Of a DNA stretch of 64,000 nt, positions 37,089 to 47,684 are shown in pieces. Made by a program: the position numbers and the translations under genes. The stretch is taken from the NCBI GenBank assembly GCA_905221605.1, contig CAJNDS010002746.1:993389-1057388 (forward strand), read 5' to 3'. Numbering within the stretch: position 1 is the first letter of the stretch; each line of letters starts with the position of its first letter. Source of the DNA: Symbiodinium natans (taxonomy: Eukaryota > Sar > Dinophyceae > Suessiales > Symbiodiniaceae). The notes under the pieces are model-generated. The model was not told the DNA's origin and ran no database searches. It saw nothing but the letters and a program-made list of their open reading frames with translations.

Positions 37089-37809
37089 ACTCGCAAAAAC
37101 CGGGGTGGGGAAAGAGGGATACTTGCAAGGGCACGGTACTGAAATTACTGCAACCTCTCATCGGAGTCTTAGGCAACCAAACCTCTCATAGGACTCTTCG
37201 GCAACCTACATATATACAAAGTTGGGGCCCCCTAAACCCTCATCCCTAAACGACTAAACCCCTAAACCACCAAAACCCCTAAACCCAAAAACCCTAAACC
37301 CGTAACCCTAAACCCTAAACCCTAAACCCTAAACCCTAAACCCTAAACCCAAATCCCCACAGCTCCAGTCAGACTGAGCTCGCCACACCAAGAGCCTGGG
37401 ATGCTGGGGCTTTATGTTCTGTTTGGGGCCCTAAACCCCAAACCCCAAACCCCAAACCCTAAACCCTAAACCCTAAACCCTAAACCCTAAACCAGAGTTC
37501 AGGCCACTGCCCAGAACCACTAGGAGCCTCAAGTTTAGGGTTCAGGGTTTAGGGTTTAGGGTTTGGGGTTTGGGGTTTAGGGTTTAGGGTTTGGGGTTTG
37601 GGGTTTAGGGTTTAGGGTTTAGGGTTTAGGGTTTAGGGTTTAGGGTTTAGGGTTTAGGGTTTATCTCGAATCCCGAAACCGGGCATAGAGTTCAGGATTA
37701 GGGTTTAGGGCTTAGGGTTGAGGGAACCCTAGACCCTAAACCCTAAACCCCGAACCCTCAACCCTCAACCCTAAACCCTAAACCCTATAGTGAGTCGAAA
37801 ACTGAGGCC

Positions 37810-37849
37810 CGAGGAGCAGAAGCAAGACCAGGCCACCCATCACGGCGGC
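37810..37849 (-). CDS. Hydrophobic exon-like island
   Basis: Minus-strand frame after GGTCTCAG, reading AAVMGGLVLLLLLGP, a membrane-helix-like run. CCCTAAA left, TTTAGGG right. The region 37,090-37,800 holds CCCTAAA and TTTAGGG arrays and a weak island at 37,497-37,530 (EAPSGSGQWPEL). Confidence 0.45.
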
Positions 37850-38011
37850 CTGAGACCCAAAGGAAAGGGCTTGAGATTTTAGGCTTAGGGTTTAGGGTTT
37901 AGGGTTTAGGGTTTAGGGGTTAGGGTTTAGGGTTTAGGGGTTAGGGGTTAGGGTTTCGGGTTTAGGTTTTAGGGTTTTGGGTTTAGGGCTTAGGGTGTAG
38001 GGACGTGGTAC

Positions 38012-38062
38012 TCAGGGGCGTAGCGCAAAGGGGTCGACGTTCTGTCGTCGGCTGTGTGAACC
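38012..38062 (-). CDS. Exon-like island, unknown protein
   Basis: Minus-strand frame after TTTGAG, reading VHTADDRTSTPLRYAPE. Unrecognised. Confidence 0.45.
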   Translation of the reverse strand, partial: GSHSRRQNVDPFALRP

Positions 38063-38149
38063 TCAAATAGCTGTAGGGTTTTGGGCTTAGGGCCTACAAA
38101 CCTGAAAACCCTCACCCTAAACCCTAAATCCTAATCACCCCTGAGCAAC

Positions 38150-38215
38150 TTTCAGTAGAGACGGAACTACATCTCCCCAATCCCTATAAGCGACAAGCAT
38201 GTTCAGCGCCATCTC
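38150..38215 (-). CDS. Exon, 22 codons, unknown protein
   Basis: Sixty-six nt, phase 0, between GTTCCCAG and AAA|GTTGCT, reading EMALNMLVAYRDWGDVVP then SLLK. The helical, leucine-rich composition and exact phase make a real exon likely. The family is unknown. Confidence 0.6.
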
Positions 38216-38504
38216 CTGGGAACGCGCATTCTTAAGCCCCAAAAACCCTAAACCCTAAACCATATACAAGAGGGGAACCTACGTCCCAAACACAGGGTGA
38301 AAAAATTGCAGAGTACCCCCTCTGAAACATGTTCTTAGTACGTGAATACAGCCTCCTCAAAGGCAATAAGGGAAAGCAGGAACCTCCAAAGATCTGCTCA
38401 AACCCTAAACCCTAAACCCTAAACCCCAAACCCTAAACCCCAAACCCTAAACCCTAAACCCTGAACCCTGAACCCTCAACCCTCAACCCTACAGGGCAGG
38501 GCAT

Positions 38505-38560
38505 TCGGGGGGCGGGGGTGGTGGGACTCCCAGCCTCAACCTGCCAGAGAGGCAGCTTTC
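38505..38560 (-). CDS. Exon-like island, Pro-rich
   Basis: Minus-strand frame after CTGGCAG, reading VEAGSPTTPAPRMPC. C-left/G-right repeats. Confidence 0.4.
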
Positions 38561-38679
38561 TACCTTAAATTGGCGGTTGGGGATAGTATGAAGGGTTTAG
38601 GGGTTTAGGGTTTAGGGTTTAGGGTTTGGGGTTTGGGGTTTAGGGTTTAGGGTTTAAGGGTTCAGGGTTTAGGTGCTGT

Positions 38680-39200
38680 AAGGAGGTCTGGAGTTGCTTG
38701 GAGTTCTCGGAGCATGGGGCTCAGGGCCTCGAATTTCGGCTTTAGGGGTGACGGCTTCGCCCTTCTCATTGGGGAAACATCCCCCCAAAGCTACGAACCG
38801 CGTGCAAACCCTATCAACCCTACATAAATCTGTACACGTATATATACACATTACAAATATATATACATACCTATATATATATATTGTACAGGTGAACCCT
38901 ACCCTAAACCTAACGTCTGGGAATTAAGTTGCGCCCGTGCAAGGTCTTTCTGAAGGTTTTGGAAAGGCAAATGGTTCCTCCAACTCTGGATTTAGGGGTT
39001 CGGGTTCTGCTGCGGAACTCCTCAGGCAGTCAAATAGTTAGTTAGGGTTTGGGATTTGGGGCCCTCAACCCTAAACCCTGTAAACACACAAAGCGGAACA
39101 AAAAGGGTCCATGGTATCCGGCGTAGTGCTGAGGGTACTTAGGGAACCTATACCATGCACCTAAACCCTAAACCTTCAACCACAGAACCCTAAACGCCCT
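38680..39200. other. Unique DNA with AT-rich block
   Basis: Contains a TATATA-rich segment (38,838-38,885) and otherwise unique DNA; no convincing exon. Confidence 0.5.
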
Positions 39201-39207
39201 AAATCCC

Positions 39208-39430
39208 TCAGGCTGTGGATTGGCGCCAGGCGTCCGGTGCAGCCTCCTGCCTGGACGCCCTTTCTCGGGCCCTCCGATCAAGCTCACCTTGTGTCCTACC
39301 CTAAATCCGAAACCCGTACGGCGTGAGCCGACTGGACGGCGTCTTGCTCTTGGAAATTGGCGCCGGGACTGAGCTCGCTGATCGGCGGCCGGTGTTTGGC
39401 TCCGGGGTGCGCTAGTGTCCTCCATGGAAC
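39208..39430 (-). CDS. Coding-like locus, frame uncertain
   Basis: Two minus-strand segments look coding: upstream HPGAKHRPPISELSPGANF (about 39,320-39,420) and downstream ELDRRARERASRQEAAPDAW ending in a TGA at 39,208. They are in different frames with only about 28 nt between them, too short for a usual intron. A third frame is open across both. The region is unusually GC-rich and repeat-free. Confidence 0.4.
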
Positions 39431-39601
39431 GTCGTGCCGGTAGCGCGGCAGTCGCGATTAACGACTTGGAAAAAAATCTGGCTCAAAATAGGTACAGATG
39501 TCTATACCGCCCTCTTAGAGAAGGGGGGAGGGGGAGGCGGGTTGTAGGGCTGAAGGTCCCTCAACCCAAACGCCCATAAACAGAGGTTTAGGGTTTAGGG
39601 T

Positions 39602-39759
39602 TACCCTTTACCCTTTACCTTTACCATTACCCTTTACCCTTTACCCTTTACCCTTTTCCCTTTACCCTTTACCCTTTACCCTTTACCCTTTACCCTTTAC
39701 CCTTTACCCTTTACCCTTTACCCTTTACCCTTTACCCTTTACCCTTTACCCTTTACCCT
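39602..39759 (+). repeat. CCCTTTA array (variant heptamer)
   Basis: About 22 units of CCCTTTA, a heptamer not otherwise arrayed in this window, switching at about 39,760 to the common CCCTAAA unit (39,765-39,878). Confidence 0.95.
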
Positions 39760-39878
39760 AACCCTAAACCCTAAACCCTAAACCCTAAACCCTAAACCCT
39801 CAACCCTAAACCCTAAACCCTAAACCCTAAACCCTAAACCCTAAACCCTAAACCCTAAACCCTAAACCCTAAACCCTA
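39760..39878 (-). repeat. CCCTAAA array
   Basis: About 16 units directly continuing the CCCTTTA array. Confidence 0.95.
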
Positions 39879-39901
39879 TTCGGGGTTCGGGGCTTAGGGG
39901 C

Positions 39902-39954
39902 TCTGGGCAGCCCGGCCGATCATGGGCTCGAGCTTGGCAGGAAGCTCGTCGAAC
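39902..39954 (-). CDS. Exon-like island, unknown protein
   Basis: Minus-strand frame after CCTCTGAG, reading FDELPAKLEPMIGRAAQ, with a possible GC donor (A|GCCCCT). CCCTAAA left and TTTAGGG right. Confidence 0.55.
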
Positions 39955-39992
39955 CTCAGAGGGCTGGGTCAGGGCGGCCTTGAGGCCCAAAG

Positions 39993-40101
39993 GTTTAGGG
40001 TTTAGGGTTTAGGGTTTAGGGTTTAGGGTTTAGGGTTTAGGGTTTAGGGTTTAGGGTTTAGGGTTTAGGGTTTGGGGTTTAGGGTTTAGGGTTTAGGGTG
40101 T
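39993..40101 (+). repeat. TTTAGGG array
   Basis: About 15 units. Degenerate G-rich DNA and unique sequence follow to 40,395 without a clear exon. Confidence 0.9.
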
Positions 40102-40395
40102 AGGGTTCAGGGTTTCCGATTCAGGGTTTAGGGTTCAAATTAAACCTGGGGTCGTATACCCTATACGTTTATAATCCCATCAGCCCTTTTAGGTTGCAGT
40201 TGGCCCCCAAGGTGGGGTGGGGTTTTGGGGTTTGAGGGTCTTTGGGTTGTAGCACTTTTGAGTGTTGGGGCGTTATGTCCTTACGAATTTAGAGTTGTAG
40301 GTTTTCAGGTTTTGAGGGCTTTAGGGTGTATGGTTTTAGGGATTTAGGGCTTTACGGGCTTTAGGGGTTTTAGGCTGTCCAGCACACTCAAACCA

Positions 40396-40456
40396 TCAAT
40401 CTGGGTCCAGCCGCAGTGACCGGTTGGCATCGTCCTGGCGTCGATGCAAGACTGCA
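40396..40456 (-). CDS. Possible terminal exon
   Basis: Minus-strand frame after GGCCAG, reading AVLHRRQDDANRSLRLDPD then TGA. Another frame (WPVQSCIDARTMPTGHCGW) is open through the stop, so the frame is uncertain. Confidence 0.4.
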
Positions 40457-40617
40457 CTGGCCAGGATTTAGGGTTTAGGATTTAGGGTTTAGGGTTTAGG
40501 ATTTAGGGTTTAGGGTTTAGGGTGGCCACGTCTTGGGGTCATGCGCAAACCCAGGGACTGTTGGTTGAGTTGATCTATGGGTCATGTTAGGAGTATATTA
40601 AGGGGAACCTTTAGGGG

Positions 40618-40694
40618 TTTGGGGTTTAGGGTTTAGGGTTTAGGGTTTAGGGTTTAGGGTTTAGGGTTTAGGGTTTAGGGTTTAGGGTTTAGGG
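40618..40694 (+). repeat. TTTAGGG array
   Basis: About 11 units, preceded at 40,583-40,616 by the dispersed segment shared with 35,850 and 62,365. Confidence 0.9.
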
Positions 40695-40795
40695 ATGCGA
40701 GTCTTCATCCCAGGAGTCTTCATCCCAGGAGTTGAGGGGGCAAGAACTTCAAGGCACCGACCCCAGCCACCCTTCAAAAGAGGACCCCTGGTTGC
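40695..40795 (+). CDS. Plus-strand coding-like island, Ser/Gln-rich
   Basis: Plus frame reading ESSSQESSSQELRGQELQG then TDPSHPSKEDPWLPTR; the minus strand contains a stop. It includes an exact 15-bp duplication (AGTCTTCATCCCAGG). Repeat polarity is reversed here (G left, C right), as expected if an exon lay on the other strand. Confidence 0.4.
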
Positions 40796-40800
40796 CCACG

Positions 40801-40913
40801 CGAACCCTAAACCCTAAACCCTAAACCCTAAACCCTAAACCCTAAACCCTAAACCCTAAACCCTAAACCCTAAACCCTAAACCTAAACCCTAACCCTAAC
40901 CCTAAACCCTAAA
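40801..40913 (-). repeat. CCCTAAA array
   Basis: About 16 units with a few CCTAAAC/CCCTAAC variants near the end. Confidence 0.9.
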
Positions 40914-41135
40914 CGAGCCCAGGCCCAAGTCGCCCAAAAACCCAAAACCCAGTCCTTCCGAAACGTAGCATGGCCCTGCAAACCCAATACCCCTAAACCC
41001 GAAACCTTCTACCCTAAACCCTTTCAAGCCCCAGACCCGAAACCCCATACCCTAAATCCCAAACCCTAGACTCTAAACCCCAAACCCTAACCAAGCTTCC
41101 TCAGGCCCTGAACCCGACGCTTCCAAACTTGGTGC

Positions 41136-41177
41136 CTCAGGTGCCGCCCGCCGCATCGCGCGCAGGGCCGCGTGCAG
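41136..41177 (-). CDS. Exon, 14 codons, GC donor
   Basis: Forty-two nt, phase 0, between CATTCGCAG and GAG|GCACCA, reading LHAALRAMRRAAPE. C-left/G-right repeats. Unrecognised. Confidence 0.5.
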
Positions 41178-41179
41178 CT

Positions 41180-41734
41180 GCGAATGCCTTGGAGGGGGGG
41201 GGGGGCTTGGGGCTCAGGGCTCAGGGCTTAGGGTCTCGGAGTTGAAGGCTGAGGACTTCGGGTCTGGGAGCTGAACGCATAGTTGTTATTTTACTGCATG
41301 TTGGGTAAGTCCAAACCCTAAACCCTAAACCCCAAACCCCCTAGACGGCCTTAAACCGTGAGACCCCAAGCAAATCCTGGCAAGCGGCGAGCACCTCAAG
41401 ACTCCCTTCTTAAGTCCTTAAGCCCATAATCATATTCTAATACAAGAAGAGTATCATAGTAGGATAATATTAGTAGACATGGATAGACTAGTGAATAAGA
41501 ACAGTATCATAATAGTGTAACTATTATAATAGCAGAACACAAAACATGATACAACATAACCCTAAGCATACAGCTCCTGAGCCTGGGCCTTCTTTCGTGT
41601 AGAAGTCAGGTAGCTATGCTTCTACCCCTAATAACAAGAAGACTCCCAGTATAGCTATACTATTAAAGGTGTATGGGGAGTATATCATATTCAGGGTAGG
41701 GGAGGTTCATATTAGGGGGAAGGGATTATTGGCT
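41180..41734. other. Mostly unique, AT-richer DNA
   Basis: The stretch 41,400-41,700 is AT-rich with ATAGTAT/ATTATA words and almost free of telomere-like units, unlike its surroundings. No coding signal. Confidence 0.5.
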
Positions 41735-41840
41735 GTGCTTACAACTCGACTTGACGCTACCTTACGTGCTGCCATCGCAGGAACTGCCACCTGGGTCAGA
41801 GGGAGCCTGTTCGATGCAAAAGAGAGTCCGGCGTCCGCAG
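41735..41840. CDS. Exon-like island, strand uncertain
   Basis: Plus: LTTRLDATLRAAIAGTATW then VRGSLFDAKESPASAG. Minus: DAGLSFASNRLPLTQVAVP then AMAARK with AAG|GTAGCG donor. Both are plausible. It is followed by a CCCTAAA array (41,861-41,937). Confidence 0.45.
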
Positions 41841-41956
41841 GAACCCCTAAACCCTAGACCCAACCCTAAACCCTAAACCCTAAACCCTAAACCCTAAACC
41901 CTAAACCCTAAACCCTAAACCCTAAACCCTAAACCCTATCGCTATGAATTCCGCAC

Positions 41957-42058
41957 GGTTGAGCCGCGCAGGGCACAGCGCTCCAGCCCAGACTCTAGCC
42001 CGACTTGCATGGTGTCAAGGCGGGTCATGATGAGGCCTGGGAGCTCTTCAGTGGTTGC
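41957..42058 (-). CDS. Exon, 34 codons, unknown protein
   Basis: One hundred and two nt, phase 0, between TATGGAG and ACC|GTGCGG, reading ATTEELPGLIMTRLDTMQVG then LESGLERCALRGST. Long helical segment with coding composition; C-left/G-right repeats. Confidence 0.6.
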
Positions 42059-42453
42059 CTCCATAACATGGTTCAGGGTTGCAGGGTTCAGGGTTCAGGG
42101 TTCAGGGTTCAGGGTTCAGGGTTTAGGGTTTAGGGTTTAGGGCTAGAAGGGTTTTGTAGATGGGCCCATGTGCGGCGACATCTGTCCACGCATTCGCGCA
42201 GTGAACCAGCTGCCACGAATCCTTGGCGAGATCTTGGGATGCTTACCGCCAGGGACTGCAACAAAAGGCTGTAATCATGGGATCCGATACCACTTTAACT
42301 ATCCCCCTACCCAAACCCTTTGCGCGAAACCTTCCCAGCCCAGCACTGACCCCCCTAAACCTTCCACTACCCTGATCCCTCAACCCTGAACCCTGAACCC
42401 TGAACCCTAAACCCTAAACCCTAACCCGGAACCCTAAACCCTAAACCCTAAAC

Positions 42454-42522
42454 TGAGCTCGTATCCTGGGGGCGAGACTCCTCGTGCGAGGGGCGCACAG
42501 CTGACGCAACGAGGAGTTGGAC
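42454..42522 (-). CDS. Exon whose donor is the telomere-like unit
   Basis: Sixty-nine nt (23 codons, phase 0) after a CTTTTCAG acceptor, reading VQLLVASAVRPSHEESRPQ then DTSS. The next bases are GTTTAGGGTTTAGGG, so the only GT at the end of the open frame is in the repeat itself. Confidence 0.6.
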
Positions 42523-43255
42523 CTGAAAAGACGGCCCCTAACCGCAAAGGGGCTCGGGTTCAAGGGTTAGGGTTGGGGGTTTAGGTTTAGGGTTTAGGGC
42601 CTAGGGTTTAGGATCTTTCAATGTTCAGAGGTTTTAGGGTTCATGGCCTCAGGGATCCTACTCAAGCATCCTAAATCCTAAATTTGAACCCTGAACCTGG
42701 GAACCCTAAACCCCTCAACCCCAAACCCTAAGCTCACGAGCCCACATGAAAGAGGCAGACCGGGGCGGGGAGGGGGAGGGGGGGGGGGGGTGTTTAGTAT
42801 AAACAAGATCCCATGAGGGCCGTAGGGTTTAGGGTTTAGGGTTTAGGGTTTAGGGTTTAGGGTTTAGGGTTTAGAGTTTTCAGGGCAGGCTCTGTAGGGC
42901 CTTCTGGGAGGCTCATGGGTAATCAACCCAGACTCCATTGGGTCTGCGTTGCGGGTTTTTAGGCTTGAAGGATGCGGCTTAGGGTTTAGGGTTTAGGGTT
43001 TGGGGTTTAGGGTTTAGGGTTTAGGGTTTAGGGTTTAGGGTTTGGGGTTTGGGGTTCAGGGTTTAGGGTTTAGGGTTTAGGGTTGACGGTACCCTGATAG
43101 CAGCTGAATGAAAGCGTCCTCAACAGGGCCACTTGCCTCGAGATCAGAGCTTCCATCTCCACCACAGGCGTATGTTTTCAAGGCCCTCAACTTCGGATGA
43201 TGAGTCAGCCAAGGCATGCCAAGTCTTGGACCAGTGCCTTCTGAATCTCATCTCA
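42523..43255. repeat. TTTAGGG tracts and unique DNA
   Basis: TTTAGGG arrays at 42,826-42,875 and 42,977-43,083; G-rich run near 42,770-42,790. Unique DNA at 43,090-43,255 without a clear exon. Confidence 0.7.
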
Positions 43256-43487
43256 CTAACCTCTCAAACTTCCTGAAACATCACCAAAGCCGGCACACGC
43301 AGCATCGAGGATGTATGTAGATCCTCTCAATCTCCTTCCGAAAGTCCCATCCGCATGTTTAGAGTCTAGGCTGCTGACAAGCCTGTCAAGGCTTGAGGCC
43401 AACACTCGCTCCCTCTTTGCGAGAGCTCTGGCAACGCTTTCTCTAGGCGAATGCTGAATCTCAAACCACCCAGATCCGCCCCACAAC
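43256..43487 (-). CDS. Larger coding-like segment, unknown protein
   Basis: A minus-strand frame of about 76 codons in a repeat-free stretch, reading IQHSPRESVARALAKRERVL then ASSLDRLVSSLDSKHADGTF. Charged and leucine-rich, possibly coiled. It does not show telomere-like flanks, unlike most islands; it could be a larger exon or an unrelated insertion. Confidence 0.45.
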
Positions 43488-43977
43488 CTTGGACACTAAA
43501 TCATAAACACAGAGTGATGGACACAGAAGTTGACATTGTGCGTATCCCGTGTTTGCGAAACTTTGAGCCTGTGTGCTGCAAGTGGTGGTGGCTTGGGGCG
43601 GGGACGCTTCAGAGGGTGTAGGCTCCAGGGTAGCCTTGAGTCTTCCCACAAGAAATATGCAATATCATAGCATATTTCATTTTCATACGCATATGTACAT
43701 ATATATATATATATATACTCATTCCGAACGGGCAAGCAGCCGTCCAAGTGCATGCACTAAGTTCACGTGACTGCTAGCTACTGGGCTGAGGTGCTGACTA
43801 CTGTAAGTACCTTGAAAAACTAGCTGACCCCTAAAACCGAAACCATAAAACAAAAAACTCAAAGAACAATCTGTGGATCCAACTTCCGATGTGCCGAGGT
43901 CACAGCAGAGACGCAGACCCAAAACGAAGCCTTGCGCGCAAGCATTCCATGGGGTGGCCACTGAAACCCACCGAGAA
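43488..43977. other. Repeat-poor unique DNA
   Basis: Contains a short TATATA run (43,700-43,716); open frames on both strands lack codon structure. Nothing callable. Confidence 0.5.
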
Positions 43978-44089
43978 TGGGGGGGGCCTTCCGAATGATA
44001 ATACGGGACCCCTAAGATAGGCGCCCAAATAGTAGGATCCCCGTATAATCAGGACCCCGATAAGGTACCCCGAATATCGTAAACCCCCA
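43978..44089. mobile_element. MITE-like element family M1, copy 3
   Basis: Starts TGGGGGGGGCCTTCCGA and ends TCGTAAACCCCCA; internal GGACCCCTAAGATAGG and CCCAAATAGTAGGATCCCC blocks match the other copies. Confidence 0.6.
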
Positions 44090-44444
44090 AACGAGATCCG
44101 AAATACAACTAACCTAAAGAACATCCGTCATAAACCCAAAATGTTCAGAGAAGATCCTCTGAAACCTTACAGCCTGCAATATCTCAAAAGGCCACCGCGC
44201 TTCGTGGGGTGTGGAGGGGCTCAACAAACTTGCTGCCGAAGCAAATTTTAGGGTTGGAGGGCTCTTGAGGGGGATCAAGATCAAGGGGCCCCGAAGCTGA
44301 TAGAGGGGTTTGGGCTGTAGGGTCTAGGGTTTAGGGCTTAGGGTTCAGGATTTAGGGTTTAGGGTTTAGGACTTATGGCAGGGTAAGGCTGTGGGTTCAA
44401 AATGGAGGTTTCGAGTGTGAGCGTGTACGGCGTGGATACCCTGA

Positions 44445-44486
44445 ACTTCGCCCGAACTTCGCCCGAACTTCGCCCGAACTTCCGAA
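44445..44486 (+). repeat. CGAACTTCGCC minisatellite
   Basis: Three to four copies of an 11-bp unit GAACTTCGCCC in unique DNA. The surrounding 44,090-45,030 holds degenerate TTTAGGG stretches and a CCCTAAA array at 44,971-45,032. Confidence 0.7.
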
Positions 44487-45033
44487 AGCACCCGCGGGTG
44501 CCTCAGTCAAGCTTCGGTCGGTCCTGGGGCGTTTATATAGGGTTTAGGGTTTAGGTTTAGGGTTTAAGGTTTAGGGCTTAGGGGTGAGGGTTTAGGGTTT
44601 AGGAGGCTTCAGGGGTTAGGATTCGGGTTGGGACCAAATTCCTAAACTTCCTAAACCCTAGACCCTATAAAGCCTGAAGCCCTTAAAACCTGCCAAACCT
44701 TGCACGGTTGCGGGCCCTAAACCCTAAAACCAAAAGCCCTGCTTGATTCCTAAACCTTTTTCTAGAAGGTTGCAGGTTTGAGAATTCAGGCTTGCAAGAA
44801 TCTACTCTTTGGGGGGGTTGAGGGTTTGAGGCTTGGATTTGGGGTTGTAGGGTGTAAGGTTTAGGGCTTCCGGGTTTTAGCGCGGCTTCAGGGTGCATCA
44901 TGGACGCAGAGGGCTTCAATGGTTCAAGGCAGGGCTGGGCTCAGAAACCTCCAGGCACAACCCGACAATCCCTAAACCCTAAACCCTAAACCCTAAACCC
45001 TAAACCCTAAACCCTAAACCCTAAACCCTAAAC

Positions 45034-45147
45034 CTTCTTCAACCCCTTCAGGAGGACTTCGGGGCTGAAAGCCACCAGCCCAAACCCTGCAAAGTGGGCC
45101 GGGGTCCCCTGCCGCATAGAATGCACATGGAACCACGTGGCAGCTTC
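45034..45147 (-). CDS. Exon, 38 codons, donor in telomere-like unit
   Basis: One hundred and fourteen nt, phase 0, after a CACCCGCAG acceptor. It reads EAATWFHVHSMRQGTPAHF, then AGFGLVAFSPEVLLKGLKK, and stops being open at GTTTAGGG. Either the exon is spliced at that GT or the TAG inside the repeat is a stop codon. Composition is strongly protein-like. The family is unrecognised. Confidence 0.65.
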
Positions 45148-46680
45148 CTGCGGGTGGCGGGATATCGGGAGGGTGCCTTCGGTTTCTTGTTTCTTCTTGG
45201 GGGGGGGGGGGAAGGGGAGGGAGGGGGGAGGGGCGCGGCGAGGTGGGGCACGGGTGGTGGTGCGGGGGGGGGGGGGGGGGGGCATGCAGGGTGATAGGGT
45301 TTCAGGGTTTTTGGGGTCTGGATTTAGAGGACCCATGAATTCCAGAGTTGCGCGGAGCCGAGGCCGGACAAACGCGCATGGCGGAATTACAATACCTCAC
45401 TCCCTCTCTGAACGTAGATCAGCCCTCACATGACGCACCTGCCCTCCTTCGGTGCTTTTGTCCACAAAAACCTCACTGGAACAGCTCGTCACCGGCGTCA
45501 AAGCCGAAGCTCGTGACTCGTGTCATCATCCTCCCGTCGAAGCGGAAGACTCCCTGCAACGATCGCACACCTGCGTCAGTCCCTGCCATAGTTCATCGGG
45601 ACGTCGGTTGCCCATTTCTTCACCACATGGTTCCTTGAGAAACCATATGAGCCCTTAAGAAAGAGGGCCCTGTACCCTGCACTACCAATTTTCATTCCGC
45701 GCGCCCCTCAACTTATTGGCTAAACATCTCTTAAACCAAAAAATCCAAAACCCCACACGATTGGCCCTAAGACTGTCTCCAACCCTAGAACTACTTGTAC
45801 CACTATGTCGTCGAAAACCGATGGGCGCCCACGCAAGGCACCCCGACGAGGTCCAGGATGCAGGGCTCAGGCTTGAACCATGAACCCAAAGACCTAAATC
45901 CCAAAACTCTTTCAACCCTAAACTCGAAACTCCAAAACTCTAAGCCTAAAACCTACAAGAAACCCGCAACCGAAACCCTATAAACTCTACATACCCAAAC
46001 CCTAAACTCTGATCCGTCGGGGCCCCGCCCTTAGCTGGCCCAAAGCCGGAGCTCGAAGCCTTGGAATGTCCGAACAGAAAGCCCGAAATCCCGAAGCCAA
46101 AGCCCAAAATCCTAAGGCGTTCATGACCCCCGAAGCCTCCAAGGCGAAGGCCTCTCAGAAACAAAGACCTATGTCGTAGAAGGCGTAGGCTTTAGAGCCC
46201 CACTCTGAACAGCCACAGATCAAGCCAGCATGAGCAAGAAACCCTAAACCCTAAACCCTAAACCCTAAACCCTAAACGCTGGCACCCGGCTCCTTGTTGA
46301 AAGCCGAAGGCACGTGGGAGGAGCCTAAGAAAGAAGACCTCGCAGACGTTCGGGGTTTAGGGTTTAGGGTTCAGGGTTCAGGGTTCAGGGTTTACGGGGT
46401 CAGAACCTCATGCTTGGAGTTTGGGTTTAGGGGTGCTGGGATGACCTTCATACACAGATCACGGACGTGGCATACAGCTATATACTTAGTTGTTCAGTAC
46501 CTAGGGGAACTAAAGGTTAACCTTTGGGATCATAAGGGGATTTTATTACCCCAAAAAGGTTAAAGGTTACCTACTCTACTCATACGATGGCGGTTGGGCA
46601 TGGGCATGCTGGCTTCGGTTGATCGGTTGTGTCGCATAGCTGACGCAAGACAGTAGGTAGGCCCATATTCTCCTGTTTGT
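45148..46680. other. Unique DNA with weak islands
   Basis: G-rich runs at 45,200-45,290 give spurious frames. The repeat-free 45,340-45,700 is open in several frames without splice logic. Possible plus-strand islands: 46,020-46,080 (GPKPELEALECPNRKPEIP) and 46,294-46,345 (LLKAEGTWEEPKKEDLADVR, with C-left/G-right repeats). Neither is certain. Confidence 0.4.
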
Positions 46681-46915
46681 AGGGTTTAGGGTTTAGGGTT
46701 TAGGGTTTAGGGTTTAGGGTTTAGGGTTTAGGGTTTAGGGTTTAGGGTTTAGGGTTTAGGGTTTAGGGTTTAGGGTTTAGGGTTTAGGGTTTAGGGTTTA
46801 GGGTTTAGGGTTTAGGTTTTATGGTTTAGGGTTTAGGGTTTAGGGTTTAGGGTTTAGGGTTTAGGGTTTAGGGTTTAGGGTTTAGGGTTTAGGGTTTAGG
46901 GTTTAGGGTTTAGGG
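46681..46915 (+). repeat. Longest TTTAGGG array
   Basis: About 33 units, broken only by a TTTAGGTTTTATGG variant near 46,813-46,826. Longest near-perfect heptamer run in the window. Confidence 0.95.
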
Positions 46916-47684
46916 CTTGGGAGGGAGGTCTCTGGAGCGGCGTGTGCAAAGCCTTAGTCCCTGGGTATGTTGAGGGCTTCGGCAGGGCTTTGGAACCTAC
47001 GCGCTAGGGATTCCTCTGCCCCATCCCTTAACTTCAAGGGCTTTCGTGTTTAGGGTAGAGTGGGCGGTGTTCTATCGCGGTTACTGTAAAGCCTCAACTC
47101 TAACACCCCATTCTCCAAATTGGACTCCCGGGAGCCAGAAATATGACCAAAACATGAAGGCAAAAGGGTATATCACTGGAGGCCCTAGTAAACTCCATGA
47201 CCCTCCACCCCAAAGCCTAAACCTTGTTGCCATACCTCCTGGGAAGCTACAGCCAAAACCCTGAACTCTAGAACCTGGAACCCTAAACCCTAAACCCTAA
47301 ACCCTAAACCCTGAACCCTGAACCCTAAACCCTAACCCTAAACCCTAAACCCTAAACCCTAAACCCTAAACCCTAAACCCTAAACCCTAAAGCCTAAAGC
47401 CTAAACCCTAAACCCTAAACCCTATCTCTCAACCGCCTGCACATCGCCTCTTTGCAAACGCCCGACTCCGGCATTCATTAGCGCGCCCTGTCCATTTGGA
47501 CAGACGTCTGTGAATTAGGAGGCAACGACGTCCCAAAGGCCCAGCACACCATACCCTGAACCTCCCAGATCCTCGGCAACAACCTCTGAACGCTAACCTC
47601 TAAACGCTAACCTCTAAACGCTAACCGTTTTGGATTTAGGGTTTAGGGTTGAGGCCCTAACCCTAAACCCTAAACCCTAAACCC
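46916..47684. repeat. Unique DNA, CCCTAAA arrays, possible terminal exon
   Basis: CCCTAAA array at 47,278-47,424. An island at 47,427-47,493 reads (minus, after CACAG) RLSKWTGRANECRSRAFAKR to a TGA, but is weak. Three copies of CTCTAAACGCTAAC lie at 47,590-47,625. Confidence 0.5.

Noticed and set aside
39424-39579. Plus-strand short frame beginning MERRAGSAAVAIND
   Set aside because: It overlaps a minus-strand coding-like segment, has no splice or promoter support and becomes low in complexity.
45348-45658. Plus-strand open frames of 68-98 codons in repeat-free DNA
   Set aside because: Several overlapping frames are open with no conserved motif or splice signals; cannot be told from chance.
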